From assembly GCA_020536535.1 (NCBI GenBank), contig JAHLWZ010000721.1:86451-150450 (forward strand): 64,000 nucleotides of DNA, given 5' to 3'. The DNA is from Pelomyxa schiedti (lineage: Eukaryota > Evosea > Pelobiontida > Pelomyxidae). The notes below the pieces were generated by a model. The model had not been told where the DNA came from. It searched no databases and worked only from the letters and a program-made list of their open reading frames with translations. How positions within the stretch are numbered: the stretch's first letter is position 1; each line of letters begins with the position of its first letter. Both the position numbers and the translations under genes were made by a program. Positions 44,654-55,044 of the stretch are shown one piece after another.

Positions 44654-44795
44654 GCATAAGCAACATTTGTTGTTGCTGTTGCTGTTGCTGTTGCTGTTGT
44701 AGTAGCAGTTGCAGTTGCATGTGCGGCTGCTGTGGCTGTTGTGTGGCGTTTGGTGGCCAGTACATGTATGGCGATCCAACGGACTGTGGCCACAT
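38394..44795 (-). CDS. RRM - DEAH-box helicase - RBR (RING-IBR-RING) - PARP-like giant protein
   Basis: The chosen start is ATG 44795 (MWPQSVGSPYMYW); the frame stays open upstream to 45536 but overlaps the HD gene. The N-terminus has poly-Gln and Pro-rich runs. An RRM-like fold follows (FGVSVRKLPPMWTDEILANF ... GKVFFSNFQ). Helicase motifs come next: I ETGSGKTTQLPQ, Ia TQPRLIAALSIAERVA, II VIVDEAHER (after a short intron near 43040), III SATI, V TNVAETSLTVPG, VI QRKGRAGRVCRGY. After the HA2/OB region and a long linker comes an RBR: CSAASGIPLSMCGHYYCTDC, CPTGCGSILPANAFYQECQG C, CPNGCRGFVDKNRSYHPCDS CG. The end resembles a PARP catalytic domain (see findings). The first part matches plant DEAH11/DEAH12-type proteins. 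Likely roles are RNA remodelling coupled to ubiquitin transfer. About 2,100 residues; only one intron is evident. Confidence 0.85.
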
Positions 44796-45033
44796 TTTCC
44801 CAGGAGTGATGGGTACGGTTGCGCTCGGCGCTTTCGGCTGTGCGTGAACTACGCGTAGAAAAAAAAAATCGCAATCCGGAATTTGGGGCTTCTTGTTCCC
44901 CTTGTGGAACCCTGGAGGAAAGAGATTATGATGTGCCGCTTCCCATTTCATGCCCCATGAAGTGGATGGCACTTCAGTGCCCACAAGATCAGAAAATCTA
45001 TGAGTTCTTCCCCGAAATCCGGACTGAGGTGGA

Positions 45034-45641
45034 ATGACAGCGGTGGGTGGCGCCGTGTTGACGGGAGAGGAGTGCCGAAAATTATGGGTGGAGTATGACA
45101 TGTTGCCCAACATACAAGACCACTCTGAAACCGTGTGCCGTGTTGCTACAACCATCGTGTCCAGGCTGAGGGACCCAGCCCTGAGGGCCAAATTGGGACC
45201 CACAACTGAGGCTGGCGCCCTGCTCCACGACATCACAAAGACCCGTAGCCTCAAGACTGGTGAGGACCACCCTCTGACTGCCGGGACTCTTCTCAGGTTC
45301 TTCTTTTTTTTGTTTGGCCGCCGGGATACCACCCGTAATTCACACACAACAGGTCGCGCGGCCTGGAAGAGCTCGCCCACATTGTCGAGCAGCACGTCGA
45401 CATCTTCGACTTTGACCCCAGTGGGCCACTGCTTCCAGCCGAGATTGTCTGTTACAGCGACAAACGCGTAACACACGACAAGGTCGTCACTCTCGAAGAA
45501 AGGCGCTTGGATTTGGTCAAGAGGTACTGCAGGCACCCATCAGATCACGCCCTCATGGCTAAGAGATTCGCTGTGTACGAGGCCATTCAGGCAAAGATAA
45601 CCTCTCTTCTTGGTGATGGCCAAAACCTTGATTCCTTTTGA
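45034..45641 (+). CDS. HD-domain metal-dependent phosphohydrolase
   Basis: Starts at ATG 45034 and ends at 45641, with one intron (about 45297-45353) that joins TAGTLLR to SRGLEELAHIVEQHVDIFDF. The metal ligands of the HD superfamily are visible: QDHSETVCRVA, EAGALLHDITKTRS (HD pair), GEDHPLTAGTLL and EQHVDI. A helical tail follows (TLEERRLDLVKRYC ... YEAIQAKITSLLGDG). The size (about 180 residues) and motif spacing are like bacterial stand-alone HD proteins (HDIG type), whose substrates are usually nucleotides. It is divergently arranged with the helicase gene across a 240-bp shared promoter. A bacterial origin followed by intron gain is possible but unproven. Confidence 0.75.
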
Positions 45642-45770
45642 CGATGTGGATCTTTCTGCCCTTTTTGATTTGGCACTAAAAGGGTGCACAAGGCACTATG
45701 AAAACAAAAAATCGAGAGGTTTTTTGTGAACCTCATCCGTTCGTTATGAAAAGGGAAAAAAAGGGGTGTG

Positions 45771-48700
45771 TTAAGAATCTGTGGGTTCGGGTTCGGGTTC
45801 CAGTTCGGGAACTTCAGGTTGTGGTGTGGGGGTCGGTGTGGAGGTTTCTGTGGTTGGGGTGCTGGTGGTTGCTGGGGAAGCAGTAACAGTTGTGGGTGTT
45901 TCTATTTCGCTGGTTGTTGGGCTTGTGGTGAGTGCTGCTTGCCTTTCTTCTGCCTCAAGAGCGGCCATTGCTAGTGCCTCGGCTTCGGCATCCAGCTCCT
46001 CCTCAGTCTTGGTCACTGTGGTTGCATTTGTTTCGGTTGGGGCTGGTGAGGACTCCTCTGGAATCATGAACAGAGCCATGGCATCCTCAGTTGGGAGTTC
46101 GGTAACTGTGGACGCCAGCTGTTTCAATTCTAAATACCTTGAGTAATTTACCAATAGAAAAATGAGCCAACCATTTATGATATTATAGCCTTCATTGTAT
46201 CTCGATATCATTGGAGTGTAAAGCCTAGCTGGCTTTGTTTCAGAATTAAATTTCCGGCATAATTCTTCGGCTTTAAGAGCCTATTTTTACTCTGTGAGGG
46301 AAAAAATGAAAATATTGCTTGTAACTTACCCATTGAAGGTCAGGGAAGAGATTTTCGTATTCAAAAGGATCGGCCAGGGCTTCAGCTGCCTTTTGATTAA
46401 TAGATGCTAACTCTTGCCTCCATCGCTTTACTATATCGGATACACGGCTGATAGTTATGTTAACTGTGGTCATGAGAGGTATGGGGTCAAATACCTTGGG
46501 GCATAAGTCCGGGCCATAAAGGCGGCTTCAGGCACTCGACCAGTGGAGCAAAGTAGTTCAAGGCAATCATCAACCCGATTAAGCAATAGGTAGCAAACAA
46601 ATGCGACATTGTTCTCGCCTACACAGTATGAGGCCTTTGTGGGTGAGAGACATCATCAGAAACCTTTTTCTCTAGCATAACCAGCAAGTTTTTGCATCCC
46701 AGGTGCATTCCCCAGAGACGAATAAAGAAGGAGAAGGCCAGGGATATCCGAGGCATTCCACAAACATGTCTCTGCAAGATCAAGCTGGCTCTGTGTAAGT
46801 ACCAAAAGGAATCAGGAATTAGGCGTACCCGGCACTGTGACATTGCCAATTCTCCAAGTTGTTTCCATCGATGATCTTGCTTAAGCTCCTGGGCCATTGC
46901 ATGTGCTACTTCAAGTTCACCAAGTTGAACAGCAAGATCAAACTTGTGATCTGGCTCCGTGGACACCGCAAGCGCTTGTGGGAGGAAGCCACGAGCTTCG
47001 AGAAATTGTGCTATACGGGTATATTGGTCACTGTGTACAGTTAGAAACCAACAAAAAGCATAATTGAGGTAAGCAACATACCGCGGAATTTTGGGAAGGA
47101 GTTGTTCTGCTTGCTCGATGTTCTTTCGCAGGATTGCAATTTGGTAGTTGATTACACTGAGATGAAGTTTATAACTAACAACTGCCAGATTCTGTACCCC
47201 TTCTTAGAGTACAAGATATGTATCATGAATCTACCTTATCAACAAGGTAAACCCGGTTGTCTCGTGGAACATAGCCAAGTAAATAGAGTGTGCTGAAACA
47301 GTTCAATCAGAAAGAGATTACAGGGGGAAAAAAAGTACCGATCCAAATGGGCTATAGTTACGATTTGCCCACCAATGCAGTAGTTAAGTCGATTTTGACT
47401 GTTTGTGTAGATGAAGCAATCCCCGATCCATTTGCCTGCGCGAACTCTGTACTATCTCAGCTTCCTATTGAGAAGAAGGGTGGTACCTCTCAGAGACATC
47501 ATGAACAACTTCAAAAGCTTGTTCATAACCCTCATCTGGTACAGGTTTACCAAGAGCAAATGCAGCATTCACAGCGGCAGCATTATATGCCAGAATGAAG
47601 AACGCTGTTTCCGTGGTTACAACTACGAATTCTCCACCCTCACTCCATATGACCTTTTTAGGTGTTAGCAAGCCACCATCTTCGAAGTTGCATACTTGTT
47701 TTGGGACAACATCGATTTTTCTAACAAGTTGCCCTTCCCAGGAGTAGAAATTAACAAACTTGGAGGTTTTTACACCCAGTAGATGTCCTACAGAAAATGA
47801 ATACGGGAATTATTCCCTTTTTGGGTGGTACATACCTCCAAAAATTCCTTCTGGTGTAAAGTCAGGTCTCAGTGCTTTAGATTCTTTGAAGTTCTTGAAG
47901 ATTTTAATTTTTCCAGTTCCATCTCTAACTGCATATCTGAAAGAAACAATTTCTTACTTGAAATGAAAGTGTTGAATATAAAATTACCCTCCTGTAGAAT
48001 CCCAAACGAACTCCTGGCCAGTTCCAAAGCTCTTATTGCGCCATGCCAACGCAGTGTATATGATAAATTCACCATCTCCACACACTGCTATGAACCTGCC
48101 ATTTGGACTGTGTCGTAGGTATCGGGGATAGACCTAGAATTCATGGTAATAGGGGAAAAAAAAAAAGAAATCAAGTACTTCAGTTGTTCCAAGGTCCTTA
48201 GTTGCAAGGGTAAGCCGTTCACCATCAGGGGTAGAGTCCTCTGAAATAAAAATGTTGGACTCGAAGAAAAAGGGTAAGAAGACCTGCAGCATTTTTTATA
48301 TTTACAGAGACTATCTCATTGTGCTTTGCCCACGCTATTTTGCCAGTTGAATCCATGCTGTAGGATGGCTCTTCTCGACCAAACTTATGGAAAAGTAAAC
48401 ATTGATCTTACTCGAGGTAAGTGTGAGTACCTTGAGTAACACTGCGCCTTGGTCATAACCAGCTGCTAGGCAATGGCTACCTGGGGGAAAAAAAGTTTAG
48501 AGACTGTAAAATGAAATGGCAGATACCTCTCAAATGGCCCAAAGACCAGATTCGCTCCATGGTGTAATTCAGTACTTTCTCAGAGCGATAAGTTGAGGAG
48601 TTCCATATTCTTAGAGATCCATCTTCCGACCCAGAAATGATGAAAGGCAACTCGGGATGGAAACATACAGCAGACACATTGTTGGTATGTCCCTCGAGTG

Positions 48701-49753
48701 TGGCTACACATGTTTTATTCTAGAAGGCAATAAGAAAAGGTTAGAAAGGATAGTTTGCCATGCCTGGTAGTCCCAAACTTTTACAAGTCTGTCATCGGCC
48801 CCAGAAACAAGGTATGGTTTATCACCATCCACCATGTAATCAACACAGTTCACTCCTTTGTCATGCCCCTCGAGTGTAAAATACGGATTCGAAGAGTTCA
48901 AACCCCAAACCTAGATACCAGTTATGTTTGAAAAGATAAAGTGTGGCACACCTTCACAGTTCTGTCTAACGACGCAGATGCAAAGGTGTTGGGATCTTTT
49001 GGGTTGAAAACAATCATCATAACGTAATGTGAGTGACCCTCAAAAACCATGAGATTGTGCCAGTTTTTGTCCCAATCCCACAGCTAATGTAAAGAGGAGG
49101 AGCACAAATAAGTTTAGTAAGAACAGAAATATTTGAAAGTAAGGCACCTTGATTGTCATATCATCAGAAGAGCTTAGAACATAAGGTTGCGAGGGATGAA
49201 CGGCCAAAGAGCGTAAATAATCCGTATGCGCTTCAACGACTTTGACCTTCTTCATCGTGTTGTAATTGAAAACTCGGATGTACATGTCATCAGATCCTGT
49301 GATGACCCATTGTTTTCGTGCAACAAACTTTGCTGTTCTCACGGGGAGCTCCGTAACTTCGAATGTCTTCACGAGGGTCTGTACGCATACAACGTAGGGT
49401 TAGAATTCAAGGGGCAAATGTACCACCTTGCGAAACCTGAGTTTGATAGTTCCAGACATGAACTTGTCCAGAGAAAAGACTCGATAACAACCAGGGCTCG
49501 GTAGGGTGTATGTCTACGGCCTTGACTCGGTCACTTCGAGCGGTGAGTTTCCTCTGTTATTGTTGTTGTTGGTGACAACACCGCATGTTGCTCAGTGGAA
49601 TAAAAAAAAAAAATGATTTTTCCTGGGCATACCTTGATCTCGAGACGGGCCTGTCAGGGAAACGATGTCAAAATTTACATTTGTTGCATGTTACGTGTTG
49701 CGTTTGTGGTTGAGGTGTGTTATTGTTGAATTTCGCAAACGACGGCATACCAT
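45771..49753 (-). CDS. COPB2: Coatomer subunit beta-prime (COPI coat)
   Basis: The first coding exon is only the ATG (49751-49753). It splices to ARLEIK, then to [22 protein letters not shown]40 blades follow in family order: VKTFEV-like [98 protein letters not shown], and [21 protein letters not shown]. The alpha-solenoid half is spread over many short exons (48300-46270), ending in an acidic Glu/Thr/Pro tail with its stop at 45771. COPB2 forms the cage of COPI vesicles with alpha-COP and reads KKxx signals for Golgi-to-ER retrieval. About 15 or more introns of 30-60 nt. Identity is very clear in the propeller. Confidence 0.93.
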
Positions 49754-49949
49754 CACCCTATCGTCGTATTTCTTCCTTTTTGTTTTGTATTTTTTTTGTT
49801 TTTTCTGCAAAGAGGATCTGCCAACTGCGAAAAAAAGACTGAAGGAAAAAAAGATGGGTGACGGGGCCTCTGGTACAAGGAAATTGGAGTGCGGCGTGAG
49901 GTGAATCTCTTAGATTCTATTGACACTTGTGGGATTTTTTTCCCCCACA

Positions 49950-50638
49950 TCACAGGATGTGATTTTTGGCCAAGTAGTCTCGCAACTGTTGCTGGAATAG
50001 AACACATTTGATAGTGTCAGCATCAAGCTTGTAGAGTGGGTTTTTGATCACTGTGTAATGGGTTCGTATGAGTGGTGAAACAGGGAAAAACCATACCATA
50101 TTCAATGTATACATCCCTGTAAATTGCGGATAGATGGTCATATAAAGGGGGTACATTGGGGTCAGTGAGTGCAATGAATTTCACCCCCGTTGGTGACTCA
50201 TAGTAATGTAGTTTGTACGTTGTTGTTCTATAGCACCTCAAAGCCAGTCGTTCATCACTGAGTGTAAATTTAGTATGTTATCACATGATTTTGTTTGGTT
50301 TTTGTTCTGTTGTTGGCAATTGCACTAGCATTACCACTCATACATACAATACCACACCAACCCGGCTCCCACAATTACGTTGGCGCACGCTCCTGCACCC
50401 AATTCCCCAAAACCACACAGCCAAAACACACAGTCAACGAAACGGAATATAACAGCCATACACACTGGTTGTTTGACAGCTTGGCGCACAACTGCCTCAT
50501 GGTGTGCAGCATTCCCATCATTGTGGCTTGGTAGTGCTGCCGCGTGTCGGACGTGTTCGGAATTCCGCCGGGCGCCATGTCCTCGTGGTACACGCACTTG
50601 CCTGACTTGTTGAACACCAGCACGCTGTATATCCCCAT
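49950..50638 (-). CDS. TRAPPC1: TRAPP complex subunit 1 (Bet5)
   Basis: ATG 50638 gives MGIYSVLVFNKSGKCVYHED, the first longin strands, then a helix (MMGMLHTMRQLCAKLS). A second exon reads YRTTTYKLHYYESPTGVKFI and LYDHLSAIYRDVYIEY, and a last exon KNPLYKLDADTIKCVLFQQQ LRDYL. Two introns are removed. TKYKLHYYETPTG-like and KNPL motifs are diagnostic of Bet5/TRAPPC1, a longin-fold core subunit of the TRAPP complex. TRAPP acts as the exchange factor for Rab1/Ypt1 in ER-Golgi transport. It lies 200 bp upstream of the COPB2 start, on the same strand. Length (about 150 residues) is normal for the family. Confidence 0.9.
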
Positions 50639-50761
50639 CCCAGCAACAACTGTTTTCGTTAAGTTGTGATGGAAAAAACGAAGCCAAAGGGGAAAAAAAA
50701 AACAAAGTCAGAAGAACAGAAAGTCTAGAACAGTATAAACGGAGGGTGTTGTGTGCGTGTG

Positions 50762-51860
50762 TTAGTGGTTACCGGTAACAGAGGGATCAGGGTTTGGCAC
50801 AGAGGGTGTACCTTTGGTGTCAAGTGGTGGTATGGTGATGGACGGGGGGTCGGCTTTGGCTGGGGATTTGGAGATAGACCTTTTCCTGTCGCTTCTGCTG
50901 TGGTGCCTGGATGAGTGCCTCCTGTGTGACGACCTTGACCTGTGTTTTGACCTTCTGGGAGATGGTGACCTTGAACTGGAGCTTGACGAACGCCGGGACC
51001 TTGAGGAGCGCGAACGGGAGCGGGAATTCGACCGTGACCATGACCGGGATCGTGACCTACTGGAATAGGAGCGACTGCGCGACCTGGAGCAAAATAAAAA
51101 TGGATTGTAAATTCCTCACAGGAAAGAAACCTAGGCCTTCTGTTGTTATCCACTCGACGCCTAACGCCATAGTATTGCATTTTTGTTTGTAAGCCAATAT
51201 CCCAGTCAATCCTCAATCGGCGGCCTTCAATATCGTAGCCATTATACCTGCGAAAGGGTCCATATAGTAACAAGGTAACTTGGGAGGTACATACTTGCTG
51301 ATGGCATCAGCGGCGTCACGCCTATCCTCAAATTCAACAAAGGCATAACATTTGCTCTGCCCAGTCTGCTTGTTGAACCCCAATGTCACATTTTTCACGG
51401 CACCACACCGTTCAAAAAGATCAGTCAAATCGCGCTCTTTGAAGCTGTAAGGTAGATTTCCCACAAATAGGCAACGGGAGTGCATGCGCTCGCGGCTGGT
51501 GCCACGGATAGGCGATCTGATTTTAAGTTTTAGGGAGAAGTTGGATTTTTTGTTCGGGTAATTGAGTTAGAATAGTCAAAGAGTAATTGAACTGAGGGAA
51601 GGTTGTTGTTTCATTGCATAGTTAAATCGTTTTTATCGTTTTTGTTTCGTTTCAGTCACGAGTTCTAATCCAGTCGTATTTCGAACTTGGGAATGAGGAG
51701 TGTATAACATCACAAGGCGCGAGATGCCAACCAAACCTGCGTCTTTGCGGAGACCCGGAGTAAGATCTGGAACGAGAGCGGGAACGAGATCGCGAAGACT
51801 GTGTTTGTTTTATAAAGTGTTAGTTTTGTCGTCGGTTGTCGCTCGTGGCTCGGTTACCAT
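50762..51860 (-). CDS. RS-RRM-RS splicing-factor-like RNA-binding protein
   Basis: The first coding exon is the ATG alone (51858-51860, ATG|GTAACC). It is followed after a roughly 57-nt intron by an RS repeat (SSRSRSRSRSRSYSGSPQRR). The RRM has RNP2 CLFVGNLPYSF and RNP1 KCYAFVEFEDR, then (after an intron) YNGYDIEGRRLRIDWDIG. A second long RS domain (51070-50880) and a Pro-rich tail end at 50762. RS-RRM-RS order is that of transformer-2-like and SR-related proteins, which act in pre-mRNA splice-site choice. The RIDWDIG end is also reminiscent of cap-binding NCBP2 relatives. Two or three introns. Confidence 0.83.
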
Positions 51861-51905
51861 CTGTTATTTTTTTTTTTTTTCAGGGTTGTTGGCAGACAAT
51901 CAATC

Positions 51906-52235
51906 CTTCGGGTCCGCATCGTGGCACCTGGACGTCGAGTAGAACCCCTCAGGGACGGAGATTGTGATTTGGGAGTGTAAAACTTGTTGCTACTTTGTTG
52001 ATAAAAGTTGACAAGAGAAGGAGGAAAATAATCTAGCCACAGCAACAACAATGTCCGGATCTCCGTCGCATACACATGGGACATCTTTCACTGGAACTAA
52101 CACGCAAGATCTGCGCGTCTGCGCAACCACAACACCTACGTCTGCTGTTCCTGTTGCCGAATCTGCGACAGCAATACCAAAGCAAAACGAGCCGCGTGAA
52201 CCGAGTCATGGTACAACGGCCCTGTGAGCACAAAA
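51906..52235 (+). pseudogene. Displaced 5' fragment of the MYND gene (promoter, start codon, first codons)
   Basis: About 330 bp here is a diverged copy of the reverse complement of about 9200-8850. It includes upstream sequence (TGGACGTCGAG, GACAAGAGAAGG), the start context CAACAACAATG (ATG 52051) and about 55 codons (MSGSPSHTH ... EPREPSH). Small indels shorten the untranslated part. A deletion after EPSHG shifts the frame to a nearby TGA, so the copy is broken. It sits directly upstream of the RS-RRM-RS gene, in divergent orientation. Confidence 0.85.
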
Positions 52236-52237
52236 CT

Positions 52238-52690
52238 CTGCCCGCCAACGTTGTCTCGGGGTCAACTTGAACAGTGATCTGTTGTACTCCACGTCCCTCA
52301 CGTAAATGTGCTGTTGTTGTTGTTGTTGTTGTTGTTACTGTGGTCCCCCACCACCTTCTTCTTTTCTGACATGGCCAGCTGTTTGTCTCCCAGTCGACAC
52401 CCTCGAACCCTGTGGTGTCGACTGTCATCAGCACGTCCTCTGGCGTGTTTGCGTCACATATTTCATATCTCCCATCGTATGTGAAGCAGAACTTGGTTCC
52501 ATTCCCAATGTGGAACAAGTTCTTGACTTCACACCCCACACTTTGGATGAGGTGTTGATGATTGTGCAATCACAACTGTGTTGTTGCCAAGTGGTCATCA
52601 TCAGAGGAACCAGCTCTGACCACAAACACCCTTGAAATACTCTCGCATGGCAGGGCCTCAATCCTGGTCACCAGTGGGTTCCCTCTTGCT
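52238..52690 (-). pseudogene. Unrecognised gene fragment
   Basis: A minus-strand open stretch encodes VKNLFHIGNGTKFCFTYDGR YEICDANTPEDVLMTVDTTG FEGVDWETNSWP, with regular beta-strand-like composition and apparent intron-like breaks. Its downstream side merges into the displaced MYND fragment, and a (TTG)n run interrupts it near 52310-52335. It looks like part of a real gene truncated by the neighbouring rearrangement, but I cannot name it. Confidence 0.3.
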
Positions 52691-52884
52691 CCACAGGACT
52701 ACAGATATCACATGACCTTCCAGCAGGCCCAATTCTTCTTGTTGAACCCTCTAGAAGAGGCCAGACCACCCCACTGTTACCTCAACAAAGAGCAAGAACA
52801 AAGTGAATCCCCCAAGTTCCAAAAAAGAGAGAGTAGTTAGAGAGGTGGGGTCACACAAACCACTTCTTGTTACCCCAACCCTCA

Positions 52885-53790
52885 CTGTAACACCTGCTGA
52901 ACATTACAATCTCAGAAACTGTGCCAAGCCTCATCCTCTTCTTCAATACTGTCAGAGGATCCAATTAGAACTTGAGAAGTCTTCATAAATATTGAACATA
53001 AATCCACAGTGCACTCACTCACAACAACAGCAGTTAAGAGACAAAGATTTCTGCTTCCAGAGGAGAGTGACACCAGTCAGTGCCCACAATCACCACAGTT
53101 CAGGAAAAGCTCCAAAAGGCAAGACCTGTCAAGGAATGTGTATCACAGGAATTTTGAGAACAAATGCCTAGCCTTCACTGAAACTCTTCCCTGGTGCTGC
53201 CATGTGAGGTGTGACACCACCATAGAAGTTGTGCACTCTCACACCAGGGAAGAGTTCCAATGCACAGGCTGATCATCTGTTCTCTAAGAAAATTCCTTTG
53301 ATGCATGTCTTGATGGGCTTTTCCTCTTGGAAGCTTCCACNNNNNNNNNNNNNNNNNNNNNNNNNNNNNNNNNNNNNNNNNNNNNNNNNNNNNNNNNNNN
53401 NNNNNNNNNNNNNNNNNNNNNNNNNNNNNNNNNNNNNNNNCCATAGAAGTTGTGCACTCTCACACCAGGGAAGAGTTCCAATGCACAGGCTGATCATCTG
53501 TTCTCTAAGAAAATTCCTTTGATGCATGTCTTGATGGGCTTTTCCTCTTGGAAGCTTCCACAAACCTCTGTAGTTGCATGTACTGGTGTCACTCTTGTGG
53601 AAGTGGAAAGCTTCATCTCAGCACTCTTGGTTGCTGTTGTTGTGGGTGAGAGAACCACGGATTTATGTTCATGTTGTTTTTGCTTATGAAGACTTCTTGA
53701 GTTCCAATTGGATCCTCTAACTGTATTGAAGAAGAGGATGTGAGGCTTGGCATGGTTTTTGAGACTGCTGCACGTTCAGCAGGTGGGGTA
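52885..53790. repeat. Large imperfect fold-back (inverted repeat), contains an assembly gap
   Basis: The left arm (about 52890-53205) and right arm (about 53240-53785) are inverted copies. The reverse complement of the left arm reads ATGAAGACTTCTCAAGTTCT AATTGG near 52975. The right arm has ATGAAGACTTCTTGAGTTCC AATTGG at 53686. The two arms stay alignable through GAAGAAGAGGATG and GTTCAGCAGGTG. The centre is the hairpin ACTCTTCCCTGGTG ... CACCAGGGAAGAGT (53186-53257). Arms are several hundred bp and visibly diverged. There is no coding frame of interest. It may be a fold-back element or an inverted duplication, and it probably caused the assembly break. Confidence 0.75.
53341..53440. other. 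Assembly gap (100 N) with identical 121-bp sequence on both sides
   Basis: The 121 bases before the gap (53220-53340) are identical to the 121 after it (53441-53561). This is most simply one sequence represented twice, as contig ends that were scaffolded but not merged. Confidence 0.9.
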
Positions 53791-53905
53791 TGGTGCATAG
53801 TATCAAGGCCAACAGAATGTTCACATTCTGCGAAAACGATAGTGATGAGAGAAAAGAAAAATACCGCCGGGACCAAGAAGACTGACATTTCCAACGTGAC
53901 GAACG

Positions 53906-54525
53906 ATGGCGGGACGCGGCACCAAGCCACACACCCACACCCTACCACCCCTGTCACTACAGCACCTCAACAGGAGGGTACCAACGACTTCCATCCCCAG
54001 CCACGTCGACACCTTCGCGGCCCCCCCAGCAACCACCACCACAACAACAGCAACAACAACGGCCACTTCTGCATCAGGGGTGCCCCCGCCGCTGCCGTCG
54101 TCCAACGCCGCCAGCAACGGCAGGGGGCACAGGAGTAGCGGCAGTCCCCCGCCCCTGCCGCCCATCCACGCAACCGCAACCACCGCAGCCTCGCCGTCGC
54201 ACGCGCAGCTCCCCCCCCCTGCGGTTTCTACTACGACGGCCGCTGTTAGGACCACCGGCTCCTCGTCGCCGTCTCCGTCTCCGTCGTCGTCCCCTTCCCC
54301 GGCCGACAGGAACCCACTGGGCGCGTCGACGGGCAGCAACGGCGGCGGCGGAGGTGTGGCAGTTATGGGAGGGGTGGGCGGCCTGCCGCCCCTTGTAAGT
54401 TCTCAGCCCCCCTCCTCGGGCTCGGGCGACAAGCAGGCGCCGCGCCAGCAGCAACAGCCGCTACTTGTGTCCCTGCCCCTGATCCAATCCACCCAGGTCA
54501 CGCAGCAGCAGCCGTTGTCGCAATC

Positions 54526-54556
<31 letters not shown>

Positions 54557-55006
54557 GCGCAGGGGAGCGGGCGGCGGAGCCGGCAGAGGCACTCGCTGGC
54601 CAGCGTGGCCGCGACGGCGTCGGCCACGAACAAGCTGATCATGAAGGTCCGGCTGTCCGGCACGGGGCCGACGCCCCTGGCCCAGAGGCTGCCGCCGCCC
54701 GTGGCCCTGTCGCCCGGCGAGTGCCCGCCCATCAAGGGCAGCCCCCGCCCGCGCCACGAGTCGTCCCGCGGCTGGGGCGGCGCCGACCCGCCCGTTCTGG
54801 GGCCCGAGCCGGCCGACGGCGGGGCAGCTGCCTCGGGCGGGGGGGGCGCGGGAGCGGGGAGCGCCTCAGGGACCGCCTGCAGCCTGGGCGCCGCTGGGTG
54901 GAAGCTCCTGCAGGGTGCACTTTTGGTGAAGCGCGAGGACTCCTCTGTGGTCAGGGAAATTGAAGTGGATGATGGCGAAGGGGCTGGAGACACTAGCGAG
55001 GATGAC

Positions 55007-55044
<38 letters not shown>

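Noticed and set aside
44796..45536. Open frame extending the DEAH helicase N-terminus by about 240 codons
   Set aside because: It overlaps the HD-domain gene on the opposite strand almost completely and has no domain; the ATG at 44795 starts the Gln-rich region typical of the gene.
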